DNA from: Heterostelium multicystogenum
Taxonomy: Eukaryota; Evosea; Eumycetozoa; Acytosteliales; Acytosteliaceae
DNA: 64,000 nucleotides
Direction: 5' to 3'
Assembly (NCBI GenBank): GCA_003667245.1
Contig: RCNN01000018.1
Span: 1-64,000, forward strand
The notes beneath the pieces were generated by a model. That model saw only the letters and a list, made by a program, of their open reading frames with translations, ran no database searches and had not been told where the DNA came from. Of this stretch, positions 25,465 through 38,100 are shown piece by piece. Numbering within the stretch: the first letter of the stretch is position 1; every line of letters begins with the position of its first letter. Position numbers and translations under genes: made by a program.

Positions 25465-27717
25465 ATGTTAACTTCATCTTTAAAATCAAAATCAAATCTA
25501 AATATATTAAAGAATTCATATTATACTATTAGATCTACTTCTTCAAATCTAACTTCATTGTACTCATTATATAATAGTAGTAATAGAATATATCAACAAC
25601 AACAATCATATACAACTTTTATCAGTAATAATAATAACAATAATGACGAATATCTATTAAACTTATCATCATTAGCTAAATCAACTAATTTATTCAAACA
25701 ATCATTGAAAAGTAATAAGTTTGGAAATGTAAATAGTAGTAGTAGTAGTAGTTATAGCAGATATTATTCAACTGCAAACCCACCTGTATGTAATTAGGAT
25801 ACTATTACTATTATAATGTACCATTGACTTTGAGACTAATCATATTGATGTTGATGATTGAACGACATTAAAGGACCAAATTTTAAGAAAAGTAGTAACT
25901 TCAGAACAACAAGCATTATTCGATCGAAATTCAGTGTTGTTGGAGCAACTTCAACATGACTTACAGGATTTCAGTGCACCTGAGGAATCGAGACAGAGAA
26001 TAAAGGATGCCATTGAACAGCTCAAGGATGGTCTCTTCTTATTGGTCGTCGTTGGTGAGTTCAACAGCGGAAAGAGTTCTTTCTTGAATGCATTGCTTGG
26101 AAACACCTATTTGAAGGAGGGAATCACGCCAACCACTTCAAAAATCAACATCCTCAAGTATGGCGAGAAGCTCGAGCATCTCCCAGGAAAAAACGATGAG
26201 CAGGAGGTCATCAAGCTGCCAGTCAACTGGCTGCGTGACATCTCGCTCGTCGATACACCAGGTACAAACGCTGTGGTTAAAGGTCACCAGCAAATCACTG
26301 AGCACTTTATTCCACGCTCTGATATGGTGCTCTTTGTGACATCGGTCGATCGTGCTTTCTCTGAGAGCGAGCGTATCTTCCTCAACAACATCCGTGCCTG
26401 GCGTAAGAAGATTGTAGTTGTGCTCTCCAAGGCCGATCTTATTGAGCACAACCCAATGTCAGATGCCGCTGCCGATTTGGCTGAGGTAACCAAGTTTGTG
26501 CAAGACAACTTCAACACCTTGCTTGGTGTCAGTCCAGTCCTGTTCCCAGTCAGCTCAAAGTTGGCACTCAAAGCCAAACTTACATCCGCCAAAACAGGCG
26601 ATCAGTTGGCAAGCAGTGAGATCTGGAAGTCTAGCAAGTTTTCAGAGCTTGAGAAGTACATTCTTCACACACTCGACAGCTCACAGCGTACAAAGCTCAA
26701 ACTTCTCAACCCACTTGGAGTAGCCGAGAACATCCTTCAACAATTCTCCGCCGAATTGGCTGAGCGTTCCAAAGTTTTGTCCGTTGATCAGAGAACTTTG
26801 AAGTATGTCGAAGAACAGCTAGACACATTCAGAACCGAGTTGCAGAAGGATTTGGAATTCCATTTGCAGCGTATCGATAACATACTTTTAAAGATGGAGA
26901 CTAGAGCTGATGTATTCTTGGACGATCAGATCAAGATTAGCAACATGTTTGGTCTCTTGAGATCTGAGGAGTTAAAGTTGAAATTCGAAAAGGAAGTGGT
27001 CAGCAGCACATCACACGAAATCGAAACCAATATCTCTGCACTCATCGATTGGATCGTCGAAAAGAACTCTAAGCAATGGCGTGCAATCATGGACTACATC
27101 GACACTCGATCAAGCTCCAGACTTGAAAAGTTTATTGGAAATGTAAATAGATCAGGTGATTTCCTTAACACCAGAATGGCACTATTGAAATCAATTGGTG
27201 AAGGAACATCCGAAGCCCTATCAAAATATGATAAAGATAAGGAATCCACTAAAATCTCTCAAGAAGTAAGTTGTTTTTTACCAGCATATAGCCATATAAC
27301 AACTGTTACTTACAATTTCAATAGATAAGAAGCACAGTGTTTAAAACAGCAGCAGTTGAATTGGGTGCAGTAGGTCTTGGTACTATTTTGACAGCATCGC
27401 TTTTGGATTTGTCAGGTATTGTTGGTGTAGGTATTTTGGCAATTAGTGGATTGGCTTTGGTACCTCTCAAGAAATCGGCATTGAAAAAGACAGTCCATTC
27501 TAAGGTCTCTGAGTTGAGATTCAACCTTTCAAACCTTTTGAGACACCACTTTGAATCGGAATCGGAAATTGGCATTCAAAAGATGAAAGATGGAATCAGT
27601 CCATTTAGCAGCTACGTGCACACTGAAAACGAAAAGATCAACAAATCCTTGAGCAAGATACAACACTACACAACCACAATCTCCAAGCTTAGAGAGGATA
27701 TTGAAAAACTTAAATAG
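25465..27717 (+). CDS. Mitochondrial-type dynamin-like GTPase (BDLP/FZL/mitofusin-like)
   Basis: A membrane-remodelling large GTPase of about 701 residues in three exons (introns 25786-25873 and 27266-27324). Residues 1-107 are Ser/Asn-rich and basic with no acidic start, consistent with a mitochondrial targeting sequence. The GTPase domain has G1 GEFNSGKSS (residue 168), G2 within GITPTTSK, G3 DTPG (234) and G4 SKAD (292). Long helical segments follow. A hydrophobic hairpin at about 577-618 (LGTILTASLLDL, VGVGILAISGLAL) could insert into membranes, as the paddle of bacterial dynamin-like proteins and mitofusins does, and a C-terminal coiled coil ends the protein. The middle exon uses many C- and G-ending codons, unlike the first exon, suggesting strong expression or a different origin. 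It lies in the spacer of the inverted pair. A chloroplast FZL-like role is excluded in an amoeba, so mitochondria are the likely site. Confidence 0.82.
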
Positions 27718-27789
27718 ATAAATCAAATCATAATATTCATTTAAACAATATAAGTTCAAAGATATTTATTTCTTAATTTGAACCAAGAC

Positions 27790-29211
27790 TTAAACAGCCA
27801 ATCTGTTGTCACAGTTGGCAATTTCAATGATTGAGTTGCAATTATGATACAAGGAGCTCTTGCTGTCGGATCTTGGCGATGGAGTTGGTGTTAAGCTGAG
27901 AAATGAAAATGTACCTTGAGTCTCGAGGTTGTGAAGTGATTTGGATTGGAGTAGTGATAGAAGTTCTTGGTAGGAGTCGGTGTGTGATATTTTGTTTCGG
28001 TTTAGGATGAGTGACGAAATGGATTTGTTTTGTTCAATACCTTTGCCAAATTCGAGGAATGGCACAGAGTGCAGGATATTGGGGCAATCGGAAATTTCCA
28101 GTTGTTCCAGTTTTGAGTCACTTGCGACAAGGGAACCAAGTAGGGACATGGACTCATCGTCCATTTTTAGACCCGAGAGATTCAAATGTGTGATTGATCG
28201 GCGCTTGTTGTTGATCAATGTTTTTATCAGGTAGTTCACTGACTCTGTATTGGCTTTGTTGTGAGAGAGATCGAGTTTTTCAATCGATTGGTTGTTCGCT
28301 AGGATTTCTGAGAGTTGAGAGAAGTCGGTGTTGTTTAGACTGCAGTTGGAGAGTGTGAGTTGTTTGAGTGATTGGTTATTATATACAAAGCTAAGGTCGG
28401 AGGCTGTGTTGCTCATGTTGCGGACATTGAGGGATTTCAGGTTGGAGTTGGTTCTCATGAGATTCTTAATAGTATCAAGATTGCTGCATCCTGAAAGAGT
28501 CAGGCTGAGTTCGGTTATTGTCTGGTTCTCTTTCAGGTAGCTGGTCAAAGATTTGGCGTCGTCGTTGGAGCTAAAGAATATATTGGTCAAAGTCAAAGAA
28601 CGAATTCCTTGGGAGTGTTCCAAAAGGTCACAGATATAGAAGAAGTGATCGGTGTGAGCATTGACGGCCGACAGAGTACGGAGTGTCTTCTTTACTTTAA
28701 GATAGGAGCAGAGTTGGTTGAGTACTTTGTTATCACATTTTATTAGATCCATATGGATACTCGACAATCTTTCGACACGGTCCAGGAGAAACAGAGAAAT
28801 CTTTGGACTGGAGAGTGCTTGACCTGAGAGTATAATGGTGTCCAGCGATGTATAGACATTGGTAATATAAGTCATACATTTCTCAATAACATCTGACTTC
28901 ATCTTTTGTTGATTTCTTCCCAAGAAGTTGTTCACATTGAATATCTGTCCGCTGATACGACAGAGGGTTCTCCATTGCTTGCATACCAGACTTACACTGA
29001 GAAAAGTGTGTGTAAGAATTGTGTTTTCATGGACGTAGCTTAGAATTCTTTGGACGATGTCATATGGAAGTTGGCTAAAATTTGTTGAGCTTGGATCGTA
29101 TAAATATTCGATATCGTCGGCTGACGAGGACAACGACGAAGAGCCAGCTCTTCTTCTCCACAACCTATCAGCAGAACCAGTTCTAAATATTTTAGATATT
29201 GAAATTTTCAT
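27790..29211 (-). CDS. F-box and leucine-rich-repeat protein
   Basis: A probable substrate-recognition subunit of an SCF-type ubiquitin ligase, 473 residues, no introns. The F-box lies at about residues 46-85 (LPYDIVQRILSYV ... LVCKQWRTLC). From about residue 140 to 440 follow ribonuclease-inhibitor-like leucine-rich repeats (for example LKQLTLSNCSL, IEKLDLSHNKAN, ITHLNLSGLKMD, LEQLEISDCPN). The tail is Ser/Pro-rich (LTPTPSPRSDSKSS). The ATG at 29209-29211 was chosen; the frame is open a little upstream but without another ATG. It runs convergently to the dynamin-like GTPase, with about 70 bp between stop codons. The target is unknown. Confidence 0.85.
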   Translation of the reverse strand: MKISISKIFRTGSADRLWRRRAGSSSLSSSADDIEYLYDPSSTNFSQLPYDIVQRILSYVHENTILTHTFLSVSLVCKQWRTLCRISGQIFNVNNFLGRNQQKMKSDVIEKCMTYITNVYTSLDTIILSGQALSSPKISLFLLDRVERLSSIHMDLIKCDNKVLNQLCSYLKVKKTLRTLSAVNAHTDHFFYICDLLEHSQGIRSLTLTNIFFSSNDDAKSLTSYLKENQTITELSLTLSGCSNLDTIKNLMRTNSNLKSLNVRNMSNTASDLSFVYNNQSLKQLTLSNCSLNNTDFSQLSEILANNQSIEKLDLSHNKANTESVNYLIKTLINNKRRSITHLNLSGLKMDDESMSLLGSLVASDSKLEQLEISDCPNILHSVPFLEFGKGIEQNKSISSLILNRNKISHTDSYQELLSLLQSKSLHNLETQGTFSFLSLTPTPSPRSDSKSSLYHNCNSIIEIANCDNRLAV

Positions 29212-32191
29212 AACTATCAATCTAAACCAAATGGAATTATTAATATTAAAGTTTATGATATATAAATATTTGTTGTAATATATATGGATTGGATTATTCT
29301 AATTATATATTATAAATTATGGAAATTAAAGGAAAAAGATTATTGAAATTAAATAAAGTTATAAAGTTTAAAATATATATATTTAGAATGAATGAATGCG
29401 AATTATATATGTATGTATCTGTTTAATTATTTATATGTTTATATTTATCTGTTTGGCTATTTAATGAACTCACTTAGAAGATCTAAACTTATAAATAAAA
29501 GAATATCCAAAAAGCAGGTGATGTTTAATTTATCAGTGATGATGTTGGTTTGGGGTGATTGTCAGTGTAATCATACCAAACCAGGTTATATATAACTTTG
29601 TTGAAATTAATTTGATGCGTTTGAAAAGTGAGGATAGGTGGCCAGATCACCACCAGCTACCTCGTCATAGCAATAACAAAGTCATAATTAACAAAATCTA
29701 TATTCAAATTGAAGCTTTAAATAAATACACTAGAATCTATCCTCACAATCTTCAACACACACAGTTGTCTTGAGTGTTGAGTTGATGGATTCTTTACGAT
29801 TTTATTTTAAGTACTATCAATAAAACGCAAGCACAAGGCATATAAATAGACGCCATTGGCCCGTGAACATAGAGATAATGGTGATGGAAAGTGCTTCATC
29901 TCGAGTCAGATTGAACAACAATATTTGTGTTTAGGTATTTTAAATCATTCCCATCAGGTTTAAGTGTGTGTGGTTGGTTGTGTGTCTGTGATTGATTATT
30001 ATTGTCAAAAGTTCAGCATGATGTGTGATGGTGTAAAATTACGGGGGACAAACTTTATTGCCAATAACAGCAATGATCTAAATTTAAAAACAACACTTGT
30101 TTTAAACTATTAGCACTTCACTTCACCACACCAAAATTAAATCATTAGATAATTATCTTTTAAACTTTGGTTTGAATAGTCTTTGTTCAGTTAAGAATGA
30201 ATGAATTAATGATGATTTGCTGATAAATAATATTCAGTTGCAGAACAATAATCAACCAATGATCAACCAACCAATGATGATCGATCATAAAAGTGAAGAG
30301 TATGTATTTAATAACATTGATTGTACTTGTGTTTGTGTCTTTATTGTTATATACCAACACCTATCACTAAACCATCAATACTAATTTGTAAGTTTGACTT
30401 GTGAGAGAGGAGGTAGGGTAGTGATGTTCGAAGAAGTTGTGATCGCAGAATTTACAAAGATTGAGGAACAACATTGTTCTACTTATTATGATAGTCTTAC
30501 CTTAATTATTTTGATTGTTATTGGGGGAAGTGTAAAGTAAAATAAGAAAAGTGAGAGTAATATTACAAGGATTAATGAGTTGTTTGTTAACTGATTTCAA
30601 AGTATAAGTATAAGAGAAAAGTAAGTTAACCCAATTTAAGGTAAGGCAAGAAACGTATATAAATAAATGTATTGTTTGTTAGTTTATTATATTATTGTAC
30701 AGATGTATATGTTATGTGAATATAATAGTTTGATTTAGTCTTGAATTGAATAGTTATAGGATGGATTTGATTTAAGTTACAATCAATTAATAAATATTTA
30801 TTATTGTTACTAATATGGTCGATGTTATTTTTGGTGTGTATCCAACTAATAAGGTAGGACAGGCAAAGGGCAAGTTATGTGTCTGTTGATTGATGATACT
30901 TTTTTCTTGATCAAAGCAAGACTGTGATTTGCACTCTACGAGTAGCAGTATGCACAAAGGTAAGTATTTCTGAGGTTGTATGTGATGTGGTGGCGGAACG
31001 TGATCAGAAAAAAAACAAAAATTTGTATTTTTCGATTAAAGGCGCAATCCCCCAGTAACATTCCCACAATGACTAAATAGAGAAGTTTTTTTATTTTATT
31101 ACAAGGATATTTCATTTCATTTCATTTTTATTATATCCTTATAAATCAAAATGCATCTAAATTTAGGTAACTTCGAACTTTCTTTTGATATAAATCTTTT
31201 TGATATTTTTGATTCTGATATAAGCATTTGCACAATGATCTATTTTTGATATTCACCATCCCTCTCACCACAAGTCCCTCATTTCCATCAGTCTACTCTG
31301 GTGTTAAATAGATCACATGAATGACTTAGCTTTGCATCAAAAGTGATTAAAAAGATTGTATTGTGTATTTTTAGTATTTTGATGATGGACATCAATATTC
31401 ACCAAAACCTATGACATTACTATCATGATTAGCCCGCTCTCCCAATGCACAACACCATAAATAGAGTTATTTCATAGAATTTAACTTGTCCTTTCTAAAC
31501 AGTTCCAAGTTTTATATCATAAGTTTCTAGGTTTCTACCCAAATTTACCATGTTATTTTTGGTATTAGTTTTGATTGAATACTTTCTATATCTAAGAAAA
31601 GTCACACTTATAGTTATAACAACTAAACAATATGTTTAGGTATATAATTTAAAGTAATAGACAACTTAGATAGTTAGATAGTTAGTCATTCATTAACTTA
31701 TGACTTTATTGATTGTAATGAATGATTGACTTGGGTACTAAACCGCATCGATGTAACCTTGTTATTTCGTTGGTTAAAGGAGCCTCTAAACCCAAATGGG
31801 TGGGTGTATCTTTGTAAAATTTTACAATAAAATTAAAAACATTCATTGTCCTTGATGGACCTAAAAATTTAATTTTACAACTCGTTAATCTAATGATCAT
31901 TAGGTTACTTATTGAGCAAGTTAAGTTTGTCAATTGTTCCCTTTGATAGACATATACACTTACACACACATGATTGTTAAAGGTTGTTTTAGTAAAAGAT
32001 AAATAAATATCATTGTTTTAACTTTGTTTAATTTGACTAAAATATTATTGTGTGTTTATATATTTATATAAAAACATACATCGATACACATTTACATCAA
32101 TACATTCATTTAACAAACATATATATAGTTATTTATATATATAGTTATAAAAACAAATATTTATCTTTAGTAATATAACATTGTAAGTGCC
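29212..32191. other. Long intergenic region in the spacer of the inverted pair
   Basis: About 3 kb with no convincing gene. It holds the upstream region of the F-box gene and of copy B. There are GC-richer patches near 29625-29680, 29820-29910 and 30880-31080. One unusual minus-strand open frame at 31706-31969 is listed as an observation. No tRNA could be recognised. Confidence 0.5.
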
Positions 32192-35100
32192 ATGGCAAAA
32201 GGAATACCTTTGACTTACAATGTTTCAGGTCTGCATTTCGGCGACAATGAATACGTCAAACTGGGAGACACAATCGAATTGAAATTAGATTTCACCGGTA
32301 ATTTCTTACAGTTGACTGATAAAAGTAGAGCTATTCAATTTCAATTGGAAAACACTGAATTTAAGTATGTAACCATAAAGAGATAATAAAACTTAATGGC
32401 TGGAGAACTAACAGGATAACCAAAATTTTTTTGTTTGGCTTTATCACATGATGCAGGTATTTCAATGGCTCGGATTATTCCTATCTGATCCTCGAGAGCA
32501 AGTCAATGCCTGTACTATTAGAGAAAAACAGGGAGACCGAGAGAATCACTGGTATCGACTTGGAGTTATTCAAGCCTGGCCAAGTGATCATCACTACCAA
32601 CAAAGGAAAACAAGAGGATATCAAGAACATCTCGACCCTTCTCCATAGAAACAACATCAAGATCCCAAAGATAGACAAAAGTGGCATTGAGGGGTACAAG
32701 CATATCGTTGAGACTGAGGAGAAATCTAAAAGTTTTTTTCAGAGAATTAGTAATAAGGTTATGTCTTATGTTGGAGCAATAATGTCTCCCGAAACTGTTG
32801 CACAAAACAGTTTGGTAAAGATGATTTCCGAATATTCAGAGTGTGTCTCCATTGATTATCAACAGTTTCATAAATGGGAGGAAAGAATCCTTGCATCTCA
32901 GTTGGGTAATGAGAGAGTTAGTCTGGACCATCTAGAAAAGTTCGTCGATTGTAGCAAAGGTACTTGGTATTTGCAATTCTATCTTTTGATGAAATATTCA
33001 TTGTAGGTATCTACCACTGTTCCAGCTTAATCCTGTGCTAATATCATATAGATTATGTAAAGGTGACATCCCAAACAAGGAAGATCTATTCAGAAGAGTA
33101 TTGTTAAAAAAAGGATTTCATGATAGCAATATCAAAAATCAGAAACTTAAAGAAGTATTTCTTTGAGTTTTTGCAACTGGAGTTTGAGTTAAAGGACTCA
33201 TCGATGAAGCTAAACATCATCAACCTAAGTTGTGAGTTTTTCAACATTTCCAACAAGGATGACCATCGATATAAGGCTATCTTCATAGAGTTAATGATTC
33301 ATTTAGATACCGATCAAAATATTCAAAATTTGAAATTACCATACCAAAGGTTAAAAGATCCTTTCCAATTCTTGGAGGTATTTGTTGAGTATTTCCAATT
33401 GTTTGAACCTTTAGAGAAAGTAAGTTTTTAAAGTGACCTATCAATATTACCATATACTAAACACTAAATTAATTAGGTTGAAAATGGTTTCAGAGACAAT
33501 ATCAACACATTTAATGTTTTTGTTAGGTCTTAACAAGCCTTCCAAAGTTGAAACCGAATGGGTCCCTAAAATCAAGTACAGTAAGTATAGAATATTTTGA
33601 CACGACTAGACTCGATATATTAACGTCATATTCAAAAGATTTGGGTCAATATTCATGTGAGAGATTAAAGTTGATCGCAGATCTAGGTTATATTATAGAG
33701 TCTCTCTATGGTCCTGTCTTTTTCAATTTAATGGTGAGATTCCCAGGTGAATTCGTAAATATAACTCAATGTTTTGATCCAGAGGAGCTTATTCAATTAG
33801 GAAATAGCATTGCTCCATTGATTGGAAGAGATATTAAAACCGATTCTATCGAAAAGTACCTAAGATTTATCAAAAATCAATTCTACAATCCAATGTTCAA
33901 GACAATGATCCATAGGTTTCCAAAACTAAGTGAAGAGAATATCATCATCTTATTATCACAGAATTCTTTAGAGTCATCTCTAGTCATGATTCAAAAACAT
34001 TGTTTGTCATATTTCGATCCAACAAAGTTAGCATGTTTTAGCTTAAAGGTTCCAACATATCAATTTGATGTTTCTGAAAGTGTAAGTAATTTTAATTAAT
34101 TAATTGATATAGATAATTAACATGTAATAATATGTATAGGTTTTAGATAAGTTCAGTGTATCCAATATCAATATACTCACCAATGAAGAAAAAACATATC
34201 TACAGAGTAGAAAAAGTTTTGATCCTTTGGATATCAATCAATTCAATGTATACTATGAATATAGTAAAGCTTGTTTTGAAAGGAGATTGGACTGTTCTTG
34301 TTGACATGCTCTTTATGTCGAAGCCAGAGGTCTCATTATCAACTATCCTTTTCTTCAATTGGGCTGCTACTGATGCTTTCAAATTTGATAATTTCAAGAT
34401 ATCAAAGTACAATAGTTTGTTGAAATTCAATATTCCAGAGGAGTATAAGCATTGGAGCGAACAGGTATTTGAATTTAGAGAAAAAAGAACCAGAGTATGT
34501 CTTTATAGAGATCAATTTTGATTTGAAATTAACCAATAGTTATATATCTTTTAGCTAATGAAAGAGATTTATGATCGCTATAATAACTTTACAATTGATG
34601 TAGAAAAACATATCTTTGCTTGTAAAAACGATTTCCATAGTATCATCAATTTGTTAAATACCCATTTCAATTACAAATTAGATGATAGTAAATTTGTTAA
34701 ACTGCAACAGGAACAAGATAAAAAGGTTCGACTCTACCAAACCTTGATAAGTGCAGCCAAGCTACTCAACCAAGAATTTGGTTTTAACATCAGAATTGAT
34801 CATTATAAACCCCACCTCCCCCAAATTAGTAGTATCAACAAAAATATTGAAGAGTCTATTTTGGGACACAAAACTAATGGTTTGATAATTTCGGATCTTG
34901 ACATGGTAATGTTCGCCGGACATTTCAATAACCAGATCTATAAGCAATACTTCAGAATTATCTATAAGCACTTTCAAGGTAAAGGTCTCGCTGTCAACGA
35001 GGTATTCCGATCTACAATGGTTTTGATGAAGGATATTGTTGATATGAATCCAATGGAAAACAATGAGATTCTTCAGATAATCACTTCTTCAGATAATGCT

Positions 35101-38100
35101 AACAACATCAAAGAGATCAGTTCAATCTACGAGTATTTCTATCCTGGACGTTTGGAAGACAAGACTATTGATAATATCCTCAACTACTTTATTCGTGTCA
35201 CTTCTGTTTATGGTATTGAAAAGAACATAGGTATTCTTGTTTCATTTGTTAAGGCCTCTTCATACATCACTATCACCAATTTTAGTGAAAATATCAATGA
35301 AATTCAAGGAATGATTGCGAAATACAAAGGAGAGAAGCAAACAAAGGATTCAGACAGAAATCAATTCCTGAACAGTATGCACAGTCTTTTAGGCCATCTT
35401 GATTACAATCAATTGGAGTTGTTTGACCACATTCGAAATGAGCTAATCGAGTTTTATTCTCAATTCAAGACGAGAGATGCTTTTGATAAAAAGAACTCGA
35501 TTATCAACACTAATATTGTCAATGATGTTTTGAACAGAAAACTTCATTCTAAAGCAATTCTAGTGTATAACTATTTGGAGCCATTCATCATATGTAGTAT
35601 TAATAAGGATAAGCCTTTGGTACCTAACGGTCCTAATCCAGGTAAATACACAAATCTCAGTGAGTTTTGCCAATCTGTTTCCAGAGTAATTCCTCAAGGT
35701 CAGCTACTCTTTGAATGCATCAATAATATTAAAATTGTGTGTGAGAATCTTCAGGGTATCGTTGGTCTCTATGAAACATCTGGTGGTGTACATGGTCTCC
35801 CTTCCATTATTAAAACCATTGGAAATCTCACCACATACACTCAGTTCAAGTCTTTCACATCAAAGAGCATTGAGAATCTTCGTGGATGGACTCTTTTCGA
35901 CTCTGTCACCAAGCAAACTCTGAACCATGAAAAGATTGAAGATATGGACCAAGGTATTAAGTTCACTTGTGAATCAAATACGACTATAGATATATCTGAA
36001 GAGCACAAATTGAAGATGAATTGGTTCACAATGATGGTTGATTTGCTGAGAGATATCCATACACTACATAGTGAATTGGATCACTTATTCCACCACAAAT
36101 ACTTCAATGGTGAGCCAATTTCAATTGATATTAGAGATATGAGTTTGGCACAATTGCAACAGTAAGCTATCAAAGTAACATTTTTCTTTAAACATTTTTA
36201 TTAACTGTTAATTTTACATAGACAAAAATCAATTTTAAAGAAGGATATTGAAGAGTGGAATAACTTGATTAATCAACTGCCAAAGGAGTTATTATTGCTC
36301 AGGTCACTTGGTATGTCATCATTGATTCATGAATATCATCAGCTGTCTCAATCATTTGGTGAATCATTTGATCTTCAGAAGCTTTCTAGTGTACTTTTCA
36401 GATATTTCAAATATGTATATCCGCAATTGAATCAATCAAAATTATTAGATATTCTAACAGATAAAGATCTTTATGTTGATGCATCATACCAAACATTCTT
36501 TTCCAAACTTGTCAAAAAAATCACTCAAAGTGGTGTTTCGGATGTGATCAAATTGAATTTCAGCGATGACAAAGAGCCATATTTATTGACGAATATCAAG
36601 TTAAACAATGTCATGAATGTGGTCACTCAATTAAATAATTTTCAATTACCACATCCATCGCAAATGTTCTTTGGTGAAACTTTCGATGTCGATCATAAAT
36701 ATTTCTTTGATATTAGTAAGAGATTCGAAGGATCAGTTCTCTTCCTGATTGGAATCCCTCATGACAAAAAGGTTCTAATAGATTGGCTATCAGATCATTA
36801 TACCCAACAAACTAGAAATCAACTCAATCGTGTCTATATCATTTCACTCAGCCCAAACGATGGTCATGAGCTCATTGGACATCCATATACCATTCTTTTC
36901 AATGACGAATTGAAAGATATGTGGAGCAACATCAAGGAGCAATGGACTAAAAAGAAGGCCATAAATTCATTGAATTTGATTTTGGGTTCCAGTGGATCAG
37001 GTAAATCATTTTACATCAAGTCTTTGAAACAATTGAACAATACCTTCTCGAAAACCATATCAATTCGTCCAGGATTCGAATCCAATTCATTAATACAGAC
37101 TCTTGTTAGAATTCCACCAAACTCTAAGTTCTTGGTCCACTTTAACATCTCACCATACTCGGATTTCAACAGTTTTAGTCGGTTCATTTATCCTCTGATC
37201 ACATTTGGTTTCATTTTTGGATCTCAAGTTGGTGAGGTATTCCATGTCCCAGAATCTATCAAGCTTGATATTTTTATAGAGTTAGGAGAACCACTGAAAG
37301 AGTATGGCTTCAGAGATATTAGAGACTATGCTAATCAATCCATATCTTTGATTACCAAGCTTGCAGAGACCCCAAACTTCTCAAATGTAAAATGGTTGAC
37401 AACTGAAAAAATAGAGGAAAAGTGTTGGAATTATCCAGGAAATATTCAAAGTATGGATTCTTATATTCAGCATATCACACATGTTGTGCAAAAATACGAA
37501 CCCATTCAAGTGAAATTCCTGAGCAAGCATCAATTATCTATATTCTATCGATCGTTAAAGGAACGATTGGATTTCCTGGATGAATATAAAAAGGCTTACC
37601 AATTTTACATCTCCCAGTACCGTAGTGCAGATATGATATCTCCCAATACCATCTATGAAATATTTGTATATGAATCTTTTAAATTGTCAGATCCAATCTA
37701 TTCTTCCAACAAGCAAATTATCAGAAGCCCTCCTCTTTTGACTGTTAGACATGTTGAAGTAATCCAAAATGAAGCAAATAGCTGTCCAGTGTTCCCCCAA
37801 ATTGAATATATAGATTTCTCAGATAAATCTAAATTGAATGGAAAGGCAAATGTTATCACCAAAGAATCAGAATCAATGCAATTCAAGTTGGCTATTATCA
37901 CAGCTTTTGGAATTGCATCAAGAACCTATCTCATTGAAGAACTCAGTCAGAAGTATAACTTTGTCTTAACCCCTGATTTTGGACTTAGACTACTGATTCT
38001 CCACAACAAGGTTAAGAATCAAAGATCTTTGATTCTAACAGGTGATACTGGTGTTGGAAAGACATATATTCTCATATTCTACTCATTTTTAATTAACAGC

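Noticed and set aside
30885..30980. Possible C/D-box snoRNA (TGATGA at 30891, CTGA at 30970)
   Set aside because: The C box lacks the preceding purine, no terminal stem pairs, and no guide sequence could be tested.
31720..31800. tRNA-like look of a GC-richer patch
   Set aside because: No B-box consensus or cloverleaf could be folded by eye.
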